Positions 1-11,004 of a stretch of DNA of 64,000 bases are shown here, in pieces. The stretch is from Adiantum capillus-veneris (Eukaryota; Streptophyta; Polypodiopsida; Polypodiales; Pteridaceae): NCBI GenBank assembly GCA_014529385.2, contig CM043961.1, positions 14,953,478 through 15,017,477 on the forward strand. Reading direction: 5' to 3'. The translations under genes and the position numbers were made by a program. Position 1 is the stretch's first letter. Every line of letters starts with the position of its first letter. The notes beneath the pieces are model-generated. The model was not told the DNA's origin. It worked only from the letters and a program-made list of their open reading frames with translations, and searched no databases.

Positions 1-174
1 AAGCTTTGGAATGGAGAAGAATGGACCATGAATCAACTCAAGAGTAAAGAAATCAAGCTCAAGAAAATTCACGAAGCATGCAAGCAAGGCAAATGGGTAG
101 TCTACCAAGGTGGCAACGCGATCATCCACGAATTTCAAAATCCCAAACCGGCTCTCCCCTCAACTGACCCTTAG
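1..174 (+). CDS. 3' end of an unidentified reading frame, cut by the window edge
   Basis: A frame open from base 1 ends at a TAG at 172-174 and encodes 57 residues rich in Lys and Trp, including NGEEWTMNQLKSKEIKLKK and GKWVVYQGGNAIIHEFQ. The composition looks protein-like and unlike the low-complexity neighbours, but I do not recognise a family. It is followed by T-rich non-coding sequence and then a long (CT)n tract. It may be the C-terminus of a transposon or host gene to the left. A chance open frame is also possible because only 58 codons are visible. Confidence 0.3.
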   Translation, partial: KLWNGEEWTMNQLKSKEIKLKKIHEACKQGKWVVYQGGNAIIHEFQNPKPALPSTDP

Positions 175-317
175 GTTTTTGTTCTCTCTTTTTTCTTACT
201 GTACCCTCTTGATGGACCCTCAGTCCTTAACTGATATGTATCATCCCGCACTGAGAAGCAATTGTTGTAATGTTGTGTTTTTGTTCTCATGGGTCATAAA
301 TGACCTCCATGGATGAT

Positions 318-320
<3 letters not shown>

Positions 321-388
<68 letters not shown>
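321..388. repeat. (CT)34 microsatellite
   Basis: An uninterrupted TC dinucleotide run of 68 bp, flanked by ggatgataat and atactaaag. Reading frames across it (SLSLSL or ERERER) are artefacts. Confidence 0.97.
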
Positions 389-391
<3 letters not shown>

Positions 392-752
392 CTAAAGATA
401 TATTAGTTGAAAGAGACATTGAGCTTGGAAGAGCCTAGACGTCCACGACATCAATCGAGGCTCCATCAAAGGATCAAGACTACTCTAGCACGATATGGGA
501 GATGCCGATTACGTCTATTTACAAAGGCGGACATTCATGAAGCTCTTCACCGAGCGATACACTACTTTCTGATCCAACGCCCAATGTTGGAAATTGATGA
601 AGATGATGATGATTTTAGTCTCCCACTTTACTTCACTTTTATGTTTGTACCTAGACATTAGATTAAATCCAGAAGGAGTATATCCGATTGGTCTCATAAG
701 TCATTTTGGCATTTTGAAGATGTTAAATATATCATTTCATTTCATTTCTTTA
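389..752. other. Short unassigned segment between microsatellites
   Basis: This segment holds an open frame of 84 codons (407-661, plus strand). Its middle reads as a basic, mildly protein-like peptide (LARYGRCRLRLFTKADIHEA), followed by an acidic run. I see no family match, promoter or splice evidence. It may be an exon-like fragment or chance. Confidence 0.25.
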
Positions 753-815
753 TCTCTCTCTCTCTCTCTCTTAATGTGTGTGTGTGTGTGTTCTTTGTTT
801 ACACATATGTGTGTA

Positions 816-895
<80 letters not shown>

Positions 896-978
896 AAGTG
901 TAGAGAGAGAAAAAGAAAGAGGGGAATGGAACATAAGAGAGAGGAGAGGGAGGGAGCATACCTGGCTCTCCCTCCTCT

Positions 979-1076
<98 letters not shown>

Positions 1077-1087
1077 GGGGGGGGGGG
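753..1087. repeat. Compound microsatellite with inverted-complementary halves
   Basis: Order along the plus strand: (TC)n 753-771, (TG)n 775-790, (TC)n 820-874 running into (AC)n 874-894, a purine-rich spacer 903-955, (TG)n 981-1058 running into (AG)n 1058-1076, then a run of 12 G at 1076-1087. The (TC)(AC) block and the later (TG)(AG) block are reverse complements of each other, so they can pair across the spacer. Confidence 0.95.
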
Positions 1088-1175
1088 ACAGGTATACCTA
1101 TTGTGCAGAGAGCACCGAAACTCAGATCTACAGATTTGAGTTTTTGGTGTCCTCAAATTATTTTTACAGGGTTGA

Positions 1176-1270
1176 CGTCGCTATGAGCGTCTCTATAAGC
1201 GTTTCTATGAGTGTCACTATGAGCGTCTCTATGAGTGTCGCTATAGGTGTCTCTATGAGCGTCTCTATAG
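1176..1270. repeat. 12-bp minisatellite, about 8 copies
   Basis: Tandem units with consensus CGTCTCTATGAG occupy 1176-1270, with 1-3 substitutions per unit. Two further partial units lie near 1308-1332. Since 12 is a multiple of 3, the plus-strand frame from ATG 1183 reads as a repeated Met-Ser-Val-Ser peptide until a stop near 1325. Confidence 0.9.
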
Positions 1271-3400
1271 TCTTTGTTATATACCGACTTCGGGCTTTTT
1301 CCCATTTGAGCGTCGTACTATGAGCGTCGCTACATTGAGGGACCTCTTGTAGCGGCAGGAGCAGATGGCCGATCAGTCCCAGGTGGGTTTCCCATTATTC
1401 AATTAAGTCTTTAAATAGTTTAAGTTCTTTTATGAGTTAACATTGCATAAGTAAGGAGTGAGTAAGAATCACAAAATGAATAATTGGTTGAAAATGGAAG
1501 GTAGCTTCCAAGAAACCAACGTGCATTGTTTGTTATTAGGAAAGAATTGTTTGGGCTAAGACTTGTTGAATTAGGAAAGATATGATTGATCATCCTTAAG
1601 ACAGCTTGTCTCAAGACACCTCCGACTCCTTGGTATATTTTTATGAATAATGATGGCTTTCCAGCCAGGTATAAGTCGGTTACCCCCATGAACGATGAAT
1701 TTCTAGTCCGTATCATGTATTGATGTTTTTACATAAGTTAGGATACCATTTTTTATCCTAGGGTTGCTGCCCGGTTGTATGGGCAGCTGGTTTGGTGTAT
1801 GGACACCCCAAATCTTGGGTGGGGGTTTATCCACCCCGGATTGTGAACAAGGAACGGGTGCCGTTTTTCACCCTTAGGTGGTCTTGAGACAAGAAGAGTA
1901 CTAGTCATGGTTATTATGGTCAATATTTTTTATTGACGGTACCTTGTCTTAAGTTTAAAAAAGTCTGTTTGTTAAAAGAATGTTTTCAATACTGCTTTCA
2001 AGGGTTGTTTTAATGAATTAGTGTTATGAAAGATAAAAGGAATCATTATTTTAATTGTGATAAGAAGGTGGTAGTAATTAGAAAACAAAGAAATCATGTG
2101 TGAGTGCGGGTGGTAAGTGGGGATTGACTAAGGTTGTCAATCATGGACGGGCAGACCTGATTAATCAGGTAACTATCCATCCCCGTGCACTAAAAACGTT
2201 TAGAAAACTTCTTCACTTTCAAGAGGAGTCCACCAGCGGCTATGCCCTCACATATGTTAGGGTGGAAAAGCGTTGGTTGAGAATACCTTAGCCCTACTTG
2301 TTGAAGTTATAGGGCCGAGACAGTTTTGGATTTTTAATAGGTTGTCCCGTTTTCGCTGCGAGACAGGACTAGGTCTTCTTCTAGGGCTATAGACCCAAGC
2401 CATTGTCAATGGTAAATATCTATTCCTTGGATTTTTCTTGTTTAGAGACTCTGACTCTCAGTAGGCCTAGAGACCTATCAAGGATCCCATCCCGATCTTG
2501 GTATAGGCGGGTTGGGGGTCTCACAATTCTCTTCCTCTACAACATCATTGTCATGCTCTTGAACATCATGAGTATCCTTTAAATGTAGCACAATTCAAGA
2601 ATAAGATAAACATCTACACAACACATCATTTTGAAGCAAAGAAAACACAAGACAAAATCTCATACTATCATGCTATCTTTGCACAAAAAAAAGGTCCACT
2701 TTCTCTTGGATGTTAATGAATTGATACACCAACTATAAATAGTCCAAACAATATACTTTAATTGGATTTATCTCACCCATATTCTCTCAAGTAATACACA
2801 TAGCCGCTGCCTTTGCCCTTGATGTTATGTCTCAAATCTCCAACGTGTTGTGCCTTTGCAAACCATCCTTCAACCATCCCATAATTTCCACACAACAATC
2901 TATACTAACCATGATCCTCTTTCCTAAGATATCTACAATAAAACTTATTATTCTCTCTATGTTTAGGTGGAGGAGTCATAAATACTTGATCATACATGAT
3001 CGGATCATATGCAAGAGTAAAGTTGATTGATTCAAAACCCTTTTATTATCCAAAGGCATATTTTAAGCTCCCACACAGTCTTGAAGATACCTACAAACCT
3101 CACCCAATGACCCTTAGGCTATATGGAAAAATGTGTTTTTCTCTAAGAAACCTATTATCAACACCTTGTAGTCAAAGTCTACCATGTGGCCACAAGGCCT
3201 TTTAGGGTGATCCTTAAATTTCTACAAGCTATATTGCAATGGAATCCTTGGTCTTATTAAATATATTCTTAAATATCTATTAATATTTTCTTAGATATCA
3301 AATTTGTCGTTTGTATACTCTCTATTTTTTTTAAAGATTGTGACAAAGCTATCAATAGGGGTTCTTTAAAACTTGCAGTCCTTCGACACAATATTGCGAT
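1271..3400. other. Unassigned non-coding sequence
   Basis: No open frame longer than about 100 codons and no recognisable domain. There are short GC-richer stretches around 1750-1880 and 2300-2520 (for example TTGGGGGTCTCACA near 2515) that resemble plant LTR text, but no partner copy exists in the window to prove it. From 2540 onward the sequence is AT-rich and featureless. Confidence 0.4.
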
Positions 3401-3538
3401 TGATTAAGTTTCACTTGAGATTGTTGGTACAAAGGATCTTCAAGATATTGAACCTTTTTGGTTTTTAGTTGACAAAGTTTTACCTGAGATTTTTGGTACA
3501 AAGGATTTTCAAGCTATTGAACCTTTTGAGAAATATTC
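3401..3538 (+). repeat. 69-bp in-frame tandem duplication
   Basis: The segment from 3401 (tgattaagtttcacttgag...) recurs from 3470 (tgacaaagttttacctgag...) with about 85% identity by eye. The period of 69 bp is 23 codons. Both copies read as similar peptides (EIVGTKDLQDIEPF and EIFGTKDFQAIEPF), so it appears to be an in-frame duplication inside the decayed coding region that follows. Confidence 0.7.
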
Positions 3539-4520
3539 TATGATCTCCATAGCAACCAGAGCATTCTTGAAAAATTTGACAAAATTCTACAAGTTCCTAA
3601 AGTTCAACCATTGTAACCATTGGAGAAGAATTTGAAGAGTGTTGCTATGGATGTAGAAGGTAGTGCAAGTTCCAATACATATATAAGTTCAAAAAAAGAT
3701 CCTTCCAAAACATCTTAGTAACTCAAGATCTGGGAGCTAGGATGCATAGTGATCTGCACTTTTCATCCATTGACAACCCAATGCTAACTATAGTTGTGGG
3801 CTTGGGTGGATTTTTCTTGAGATGATTTTGACACAAGTCCAAAAATATGAAGAGCTTAAAGTTTCAACATGAGTATATTGTCCTACAGCGAGGATGCACT
3901 CATGTTTTAAAGACTCTACTTAGTAATTTCAATGTTGGGCTATGGTCAGCTGCTAATGATACACATGTTATAGACATCATCAAGATTTTATAGAAGGAGG
4001 CTGAAGAGAAGCTTCCATTCTTTATGATTTGAGAAAAAATCCAATGTCAATCACGTGAAGAATCAAGAATCATTCGCCCACATAATCTAGGAGTAGAAGC
4101 ACTTTTCAAATGGCATCAGTTATTGCATCAACAAAATTTGGGATTGATGCAAACAAAATGCTTCTAGTTAGATGATGCACCATTAAAGGGGTGTGTGAAT
4201 CCTACATTGAATTGTATTTTTTTTTCATCATTCAATTTTCATGAGGATGACAATATCCTCCTTGGGGATTTGTTGCCATATATTCAAGCTCTTCATCATG
4301 TCAATGATATTTTCACAATTACAAGCTCTTATTTGTATGGACAAGCACCCATAATACAAAGACATGAACTTCATAATCATGTTCACATGGTTTTTTCACA
4401 GTGGGAGGAGAATCTGGTTTGTTCAGGGAAAACCTACTCCACACACAGACTACAAGAAGCTTCCCATCCTCACGATAATGAAAAAGGTGCAACATCTAGC
4501 AATAGTGGAGTGTCCACTTG
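3470..4520 (+). pseudogene. Decayed NIF/FCP1-like (HAD superfamily) phosphatase fragment
   Basis: Conceptual translation of the plus strand gives a strand resembling the first HAD motif (LTIVVGLGGFFLR near 3773-3820, with the catalytic Asp positions changed). It continues with QRGCTHVLKTLLSNFNVGLWSAA (3889 onward), which resembles the RPG-x-FL and W-S/T-x-A region of NIF/FCP1 domains, and then LDDAPLKGCVNPTLNC near 4170-4210, which resembles a motif III loop. At least three in-frame stops interrupt it, the first near 3820. The family gives Asp-dependent protein phosphatases; this copy cannot be functional. Assignment rests on motif reading only. It ends in an ORF (4195-4521) with no further recognisable domain. 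Confidence 0.4.
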
Positions 4521-4549
4521 AATCCACGACACGAAAACATCATAGTTGA

Positions 4550-5715
4550 TCAAAAAAAAGTGAGGCTTTTAAAGACTACAAAACCTTTATCAGCCTTAAA
4601 AGGTATTGAAGAAATTATGCTTGCCCAAACATTGGGATACAAGGAGCCTTCTGTCAAAGTACATAAGGACAACAATTATATAGAATAGTTAAAAATTCAT
4701 TGTAATCTCAAATAGATCTCAATTGACATTGAGGATCAAGTAGATTTTTGTCATATTATGGAATCTACCAAAGCTCTTTATGTATTTTTTAGAGTGCTTA
4801 TGCAAATTTTTCTTTCAAAGCTATATGTAGCTTTTGACTTTGATGTGCACTTTACTTACTTTTATTTTATCAAAAGATTCAAAATATTTGTGGTTCTACA
4901 ATTTGTGTCCATTGCACCATCAATGACAATCTACATGGCCATAAGGCCATATTTTACTCTATGAGCATAGGGGATTTTCACTATATAGTATCAACACCCT
5001 ATGAACCTAACACAATACATTGGCTTATGATTTTCCACAAGATACTCACTAATGGTGGCCAAGCATAGATGTCCTAAATCCTAAGGTTTTTAACAAGGCA
5101 CTTAAGATCCCTATATAAATAGCTTCAATAAGCATGGGTTTTTCATGACAAATAACATTCTTTTTTACGTTCTCAAGGTCCCTTTATGTTATTTAGAACT
5201 GACACCTTATGGCCTTTGGGTCATAGGGATTCTTTTGATCTTTTGCCACACTTTAATAGAGTGTGGCCATATGAAGCCATAATATTGGCATTGTATGATC
5301 CTACATATGGGCCACACTAGTTTCTCCATAGAAATATCTATGAGCCTAAGGCCAAATAATACTATCTCATCTTTTACAAGAATTTTATTTATTGTAGTAA
5401 TAGGAAGAAAAGTAATTTGCACCTATGGCATCAGCACCCTATGACTACAAGGCCGTAAGTTGAAATATGTTATCCAAAAAGCACTTACCATGTGTAACTT
5501 GAAATGAGCTTGGAGTTAAACCCCTTTCGCCTTAATATCATGGTAGTCTAGCTCTAGGCTAAATAATGAAAAGAACATGCCTCTTAATTACAAAGTACAA
5601 AGAAAATCCTAACTCTCTTAGGCCACAGTTAGTCTCCATCTATTGAAAACTATAAATGAGAACCTTAGCCTTTCAAAAAAAACGAGAAATATATGAGAAT
5701 TTTACAGAGCATTTA
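4550..5715. other. Unassigned AT-rich sequence
   Basis: No supported gene. Short motifs of the type GGCCATAAGGCCATAT and 'atcannaccctatga' recur (for example near 4935, 4990, 5215 and 5435), and similar text resumes right of element A near 12690. This suggests one old repetitive background into which A inserted. Confidence 0.35.
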
Positions 5716-5892
5716 TGTCAGGACAAGGATCCTACGGGGCAAGGCCCAACCTAGGGGGTTAGGGACCTAGGCCAAGGGCGTGGACTGGACCAGTGCGGAC
5801 TGGGGATCCGCTTAGGGCAAGAGCTAGGAGCTAGGCCTATATAAGGGGCGGTAGGGAGGAGGATCCTATGTTTAGTTACCCTAGGGCTTATA
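5716..5892 (+). repeat. Element A 5' LTR
   Basis: 177 bp, starting TGTCAGGACAAGG and ending ...GGGCTTATA. It contains a TATATAA box at 5838-5844 (in GGCCTATATAAGGGG). The 3' copy (12471-12620) lacks about 27 bp present here around 5790-5815. The start resembles the LTR starts of B and C (TGTCATGCCAAGG and TGTCAGGCCAAGG). Confidence 0.8.
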
Positions 5893-5893
5893 T

Positions 5894-5905
5894 TGGTATC
5901 AAAGC
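5894..5905 (+). promoter_or_regulatory. Primer-binding site of element A (initiator-Met tRNA type)
   Basis: TGGTATCAAAGC lies one base after the LTR. It differs at one position from the usual plant initiator-Met tRNA PBS TGGTATCAGAGC, which is seen in B, C and the copia element here. Confidence 0.8.
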
Positions 5906-6601
5906 AAGGTGGAGAGGAGGGTGGAGCCATGGTGGGAAGGAGATGGATTTCTCAAGGCATGGTTTTCTCTCTCTCTTTCAATTCTTCTTTCACACGGATC
6001 ATTGTTCCCGTTGGGGCTGGCTTCTCAAGATCCATGGCAGCACAGGGGGCGTGTTTCCTCAGTTCTTGAATGAATATTGGCAAAGCCATGCAAAGGTGGA
6101 GGTTGAGGTCAACATCAAAGCAAGGGGTGCTTGCGGGCATGGCCGCTTAGTTGGGGTCGATGGCGAAGCAAGGGCTAACCGTGTGCACGGGGGCCTGGGA
6201 AGGAAAAATTCGCACGGTCGAGCTGCAGGAAAAACTTCGCGGGCGGGCTCGTTAGGGTCACAAGGCCTTGGGGAGGATTTCCCGACACGGACTCGACAGC
6301 TATGGAGCTTCACAACGCGCGCGGCTTGCAAAGAATGCTGAGCGCAAGCGGCCGCCATGGCAGCGCAGGTTTGAAGGTTTTTTTTTCTTCTTTTTCCATT
6401 CACATGCGACTGCCCAAGGGGGGGGCATTTGACAATTAAGACAATGAAGGGGGCATGCCCACCCCGGGCACACACCCCTCCCGAGTTGGACCTTTTGCTT
6501 CGCCGAGATCGAAGGTCCAAGACCAAGGAGCTACCGAGTTTTATCAGCAGAACCTGCATTTGCACAAAGACAACAAAACGACATGTAGGTAAGCATACCG
6601 T
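5906..6601 (+). other. Element A leader, left of the solo LTR
   Basis: GC-richer sequence with overlapping ORFs on both strands (for example 5868-6341 plus and 6059-6565 minus). None has a recognisable domain and the two strands mirror each other, so I treat them as chance. No gag signature. Confidence 0.5.
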
Positions 6602-8901
6602 TGATAGCCGTTTTTCGGCTTTCCATAATTGTTATAGTAAGTTACCTCACCCTATCAAATCACTCAAACATTTTGGTTATCCCTACCATTTCAAAGTACA
6701 TAGGCGTGTGTGAGTTAGGGGGCTTTTCCCATATCTTCTTAAAATCCTCAGCTAGCTAGTCATTGGGCTAGTTGAATCAAAAAAATAAATAGAATCAAAA
6801 AAATAAAATTATATTATGGCCTCTTTGTGTGTAAATATTTCATTGTATATATGGCCTAAATATAAGGATTTTTTATAATTATTTTGGTATTTTATTTAAA
6901 TATTTCTACTTAGGTGTGTGTTTTATTAAACCTATGTACACCTTCTTTCATCCTCTTAAACCATAATTATATTTTTTGCCAATATGTACATACTCTAACC
7001 TCATATTTTTTCTTTAAACAAATCACTCCCACATTTTCACCCTCACCCTCGTGAAAACAAAGAATTGATTTCTACTCATTGGTCACGTTTATTATATCAT
7101 TTACTTGCATACCTTTTCCTCTTTCACCCAAAATAATTCAAAGAGGGACCATATCATATGATTCCAATATCTTTCCATATCCATAACTCCTCCATATTTT
7201 TATTATTATTTTTACTCATTATTTTAACACCATGTGCTCATTGAGCTAAAGTCCATGAATAGTCCATACACTAGTCCCACCATGTATATATTTCTTTATT
7301 CACCAATAATCCTCCTCCATGCATGGGTCAAGGGAAACTTGGATGCTTTGTATTATGATATGACAAAGGAGGGGCACACTCTTGGATGCATTGTACAAAT
7401 TCAACAAAGGAGGGGGCCACTAAAAGACTTTTGCAGGCATAAAAACAAGCTTTTTGGTGAGAATTTTGGCACCTATCTCCACTCCGAATTTGGAGCGGTG
7501 GTCAAAAGAAAAATTGTAGCCCACACTCTGAATAATCACCTCAAAGTTTTTCATGATTTTTGGAGCTACTAGCAGTGAGCTATGATTTTTTGAGTGGACC
7601 CCAGTCTGTCCACTTTTCTCACAAGTAGCCCTTAGTCTTCTCTCACCCTTCCACACACCTACTCACTCTTACACATCCCTCCCTCTCCTTCTCTCACTCA
7701 AACCTGCAATTTCCATGGCTTCTCCCACCTTCTTCACCATTACCCTTCTCTCTCATCCCTATAGTTCTTTTATGAACCTCTACATACATACACCCTCTCC
7801 ATGTCTCTCTCTATTGCTTCTATGTTACAATTTCATTTACCTCTCCTAAAAATATCTAAAATTCAGTATCTTAACCATGATAACTTCTACAAATTGAGGA
7901 TTTTTCATCAACAAATCCTCTTTTCATCGTGGTGGTCAACCGTGGCGGCGGCGTAAAGAAGCGAAGAAGAAGAAGAAGACCAGCGGTCATTTTTTCCACA
8001 ATCTACACAAGGGTGAGTTCAAGCTTCTTCAAAGCTTCACCATCTCAATGATTCTCTTTTAATTCACCCCTCTTCCTTCATCAAATCAACTCATCCTACC
8101 CATTGTAAATGTATCACTAACAATTCTAGCGATTATTACCACTAACAACTAACTTCTCTTGTAAAAATGCACCCACACTATCAACATATGGAGTAGGCAA
8201 CCGCACAAGTAAACCAAATTCACTCACTCCCATGGAAGTTTCTCTCCTTTCATCACATCAATAATTCTCTTACTTGAGCCCACATCCATGTGACTCAAGA
8301 GAAAAGAGAGACCCCATTCTCATTTGAAATTCATAATCCTTGATCTTTCCTAATAAAATTGATTAGGCTTAATCCTAATCAAGGCTTCTAAAACCTATAA
8401 ATAGAACCCATTCCTTCTTGTAAAAGACAGCGCTATACCATTGCACACTAGATTGAACGTACCACACGCCAGTTCTATCTTGGTTGTAAAGAGAGAGTAA
8501 GCTTTCTATTCACCATCACCTTGGTGCATAGAAAAGCTTGAGCTAGTTTGAGTGAGTGCGAGTAGAAGATATTCTTCCTACCATTGTTGTATCTACCCCA
8601 ACATCAATGAATTGGTAGTTTTGGGTGCAATTCATGTCCAAAGGCTCACGCTTCTCCTCCAATTTGGCTTGGCAAACTCATTCAGCTTCATAAGGTGACT
8701 TGTTGCATTGAAGGTTGTTGTTTTCTTGCTTGTGATTCATTGGCTATTGTTTGGCTACCATTGTAAGAGGGTGGATGGTGAGAGGGCTCCCATAACCCTA
8801 AGACAATGTGCTAGTGATGCTATAACCAAATCTTGTCACTTGATTCCGCAAGCTCTAAGTTCCTTTTTGTGCAAAATATAAAGTTGAAGCTAAGTTGTAC
8901 A

Positions 8902-8961
<60 letters not shown>

Positions 8962-9220
8962 TTTTAGTGTGTGAGAGTGTTTCATTGGTGTTAGGGTTAG
9001 TGTAAATTCCTTGCTTGTTTGTGGGTTGCTCTAACGATTCTCCTCTTTTGCGTCCTAGTTCGCTCTTAAACTAGGTGGTGCCCCTTGTGTAGTTGGGATT
9101 TGGCTGTGGGTTTGTTGTTTTGGTTTGTGTTGTGTTGTGCCCCAGCCCCATTGAGCAGCACGGGAGCCTTGAAGGGTGTCTAGAGGCTGCTCTTCTTGTT
9201 GCCCGCCCCGGACCGCCTCA
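6602..9220 (+). mobile_element. Solo LTR of the Tat-type family D inside element A
   Basis: Starts TGATAGCCGTTTTTCGG and ends ...CCCCGGACCGCCTCA, matching both ends of the LTRs of element D. It is followed by no PBS or internal region. Flanked by CCGT on both sides (6598-6601 and 9221-9224), a 4-bp target duplication (5 bp if the final A is counted). Length 2,619 bp against about 2,720 for the D LTRs; the middle is clearly diverged, so it is an older insertion. It contains a TATA-like TATAAATA at 8396-8403 and the family (CT)n tract. Confidence 0.88.
8905..8958 (+). repeat. (CT)n tract within the solo LTR
   Basis: 54 bp of TC repeats at the same LTR position as in both element D LTRs (80 and 86 bp there), followed by the same CGTGTTTTAGTGTGTGAGAG text. 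Confidence 0.95.
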
Positions 9221-9224
9221 CCGT

Positions 9225-11004
9225 CTTCTTGGTGCAACTCGAGCAAAGACAACGAACCTCTCCGATTTCAACAAACGATGTCAAGGAGAGTACGACAAGG
9301 ATGATGTTATTGGTTGATGCATGAAGCGATGCAGCCAAGAAATCGACGATCACCTTGAATTTTGACTCCAATTCATGGAGAGATTTACCTTGCTATTTTG
9401 CAGCAGATTAACAAAAATCACATAAGGTGATTATGCACGGAATGCAAATCAAAGGATGTTTTGGGTGGTTTTTGAAAGCCGTAACTGGTCTAGTAATACA
9501 GGCACTTGGCAACACAAAGTGTTAGCCAACTTTCATGAAAAAACACGACCAATAGCATGTTCTAACAATTCTCCAAGGGATGCGCTAGTGGTTTGATTCG
9601 ACAAGGTTCAACAAGAGCACAAGGGTTCAGAATAATCCACAGGTTTGAGGTTTCATGTTTTTAAGGTTTTCTCGTTTTATGTATGATGTCAATTGCAGGG
9701 GATATTCCAGATATTTGCACAAGTTAATTCTTGCTTCAAGAATTATTCTTGTCCAATCAAGGTAGCCATGAATGATGATGCACCGCAGGTTGCTACCAAT
9801 TGGTATTGTTATTCAATTGCATTCAGGAAAGTACATGCAATGCCTGGAATGGGTAAATATTTATATACCTTGGGTACGGAATTTTGCTCGACAAAGCCAC
9901 AGAGTGGTGGGAATTACTTTCGATATACCACCATCATAAGCTACACAATGATACTTCCATCATGTTTTCACAACGAACAAGTCTCCACCAAGGAAAAGTT
10001 ACCTAGCAAGTAAGGGCAAGACTGGGCATGGTCGTTGACTTGGGGGAAGCAAGGATTCCGGCAGGAGGGCTCCATATCTACATATATGTCAGGGACAATA
10101 TTTACATATATCCCAAAGACAACGTAATTAGGCCAAAGCAGGTACACAGTACATATTTTGCAAGTTTTTCTGCTTTTCAGTACATGGGGCCAATTCAACA
10201 AGGTTGATTATCAGTAAACGCTCAACAATGTCGACTTTATTTTTCTTGCTAAATTGGCAATCATATCTCTACGCTATGAGCATAGAAGTATTTATGTGAA
10301 GCACGGCTTTTATAATTGCTCAATTTTGTATTGAGACTTCGCACATTTGGGATATGGTTTTACCATGCAAAATTGCAAAGAAATAAGCAATGTGTTTGCA
10401 GGTTATTTTATTATGTACCAGACAAGTGTATAGGATATACGATGGCGTCTGTGCAGATATGGATATAAGCCGTCTTGGAACGAGTTTTTCCTTCCACATT
10501 TCATGACAACTGGTTATAGCAACGACCAGGTTAGCCAGGATTAAGTTTTTTCCTATTTACACTTTACTTGGCAATTACTGTCGTTGTGCAAAGCAAAGTG
10601 CTCTGGCAATTTCATATGAAGCAAAGCTCCGAGGAACTGGAAAAATAGGGAATACCACTCACAGAATCCCTACCAGTCTAAACTGTCAAGGACAGACTAC
10701 GGATAGATTATTTAATATGATTGTTGGTTGCTATCAACACACAACACCAAAAGGAGCCTACTTCTCGGACTTATTTCACGGGCAATCACGGCCCCTCCAA
10801 GGTAGGTGTATTGGAATGAGTTTTGTGTTTTTCTGTTACCTCTCTCAATGCAAGAGTCATACCGCAAAACTGGGGAATGCTTATACGATAAGCTGCAAGT
10901 CAGGCATAAGATATGTAAGAGGACATAGCTTGGGCACACACTCTAAAAACTTAAGGCAAGTTCCTCAGCCCAGCATGTTCTTCTTTTCGTTCTCTATCTC
11001 TAAT
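9225..11004 (+). other. Element A interior shared with element B
   Basis: No open frame with a recognisable domain. From about 10,200 onward the text matches B in the same order: 'tgtgaagcacggctt' 10297/17427, 'cacagaatccctaccagtct' 10659/17617, and 'gttggttgctatcaacacacaacacc' 10722/17831. The match is diverged but colinear, which marks A and B as related non-coding elements. Earlier parts (9225-10200) have no clear counterpart by eye. Confidence 0.6.

Noticed and set aside
594-1186. Overlapping ORFs of 136-181 codons on both strands across the microsatellites
   Set aside because: They are Ser-Leu, His-Thr, Val-Cys and Glu-Arg translations of dinucleotide repeats, present in several frames at once.
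5868-6565. ORFs of 157 and 168 codons in the element A leader on opposite strands
   Set aside because: They overlap antisense in a GC-rich stretch, and neither has recognisable motifs or a homologue in the related element B.
7234-7656. ORFs inside the solo LTR
   Set aside because: Not preserved in the two complete LTRs of the same family.
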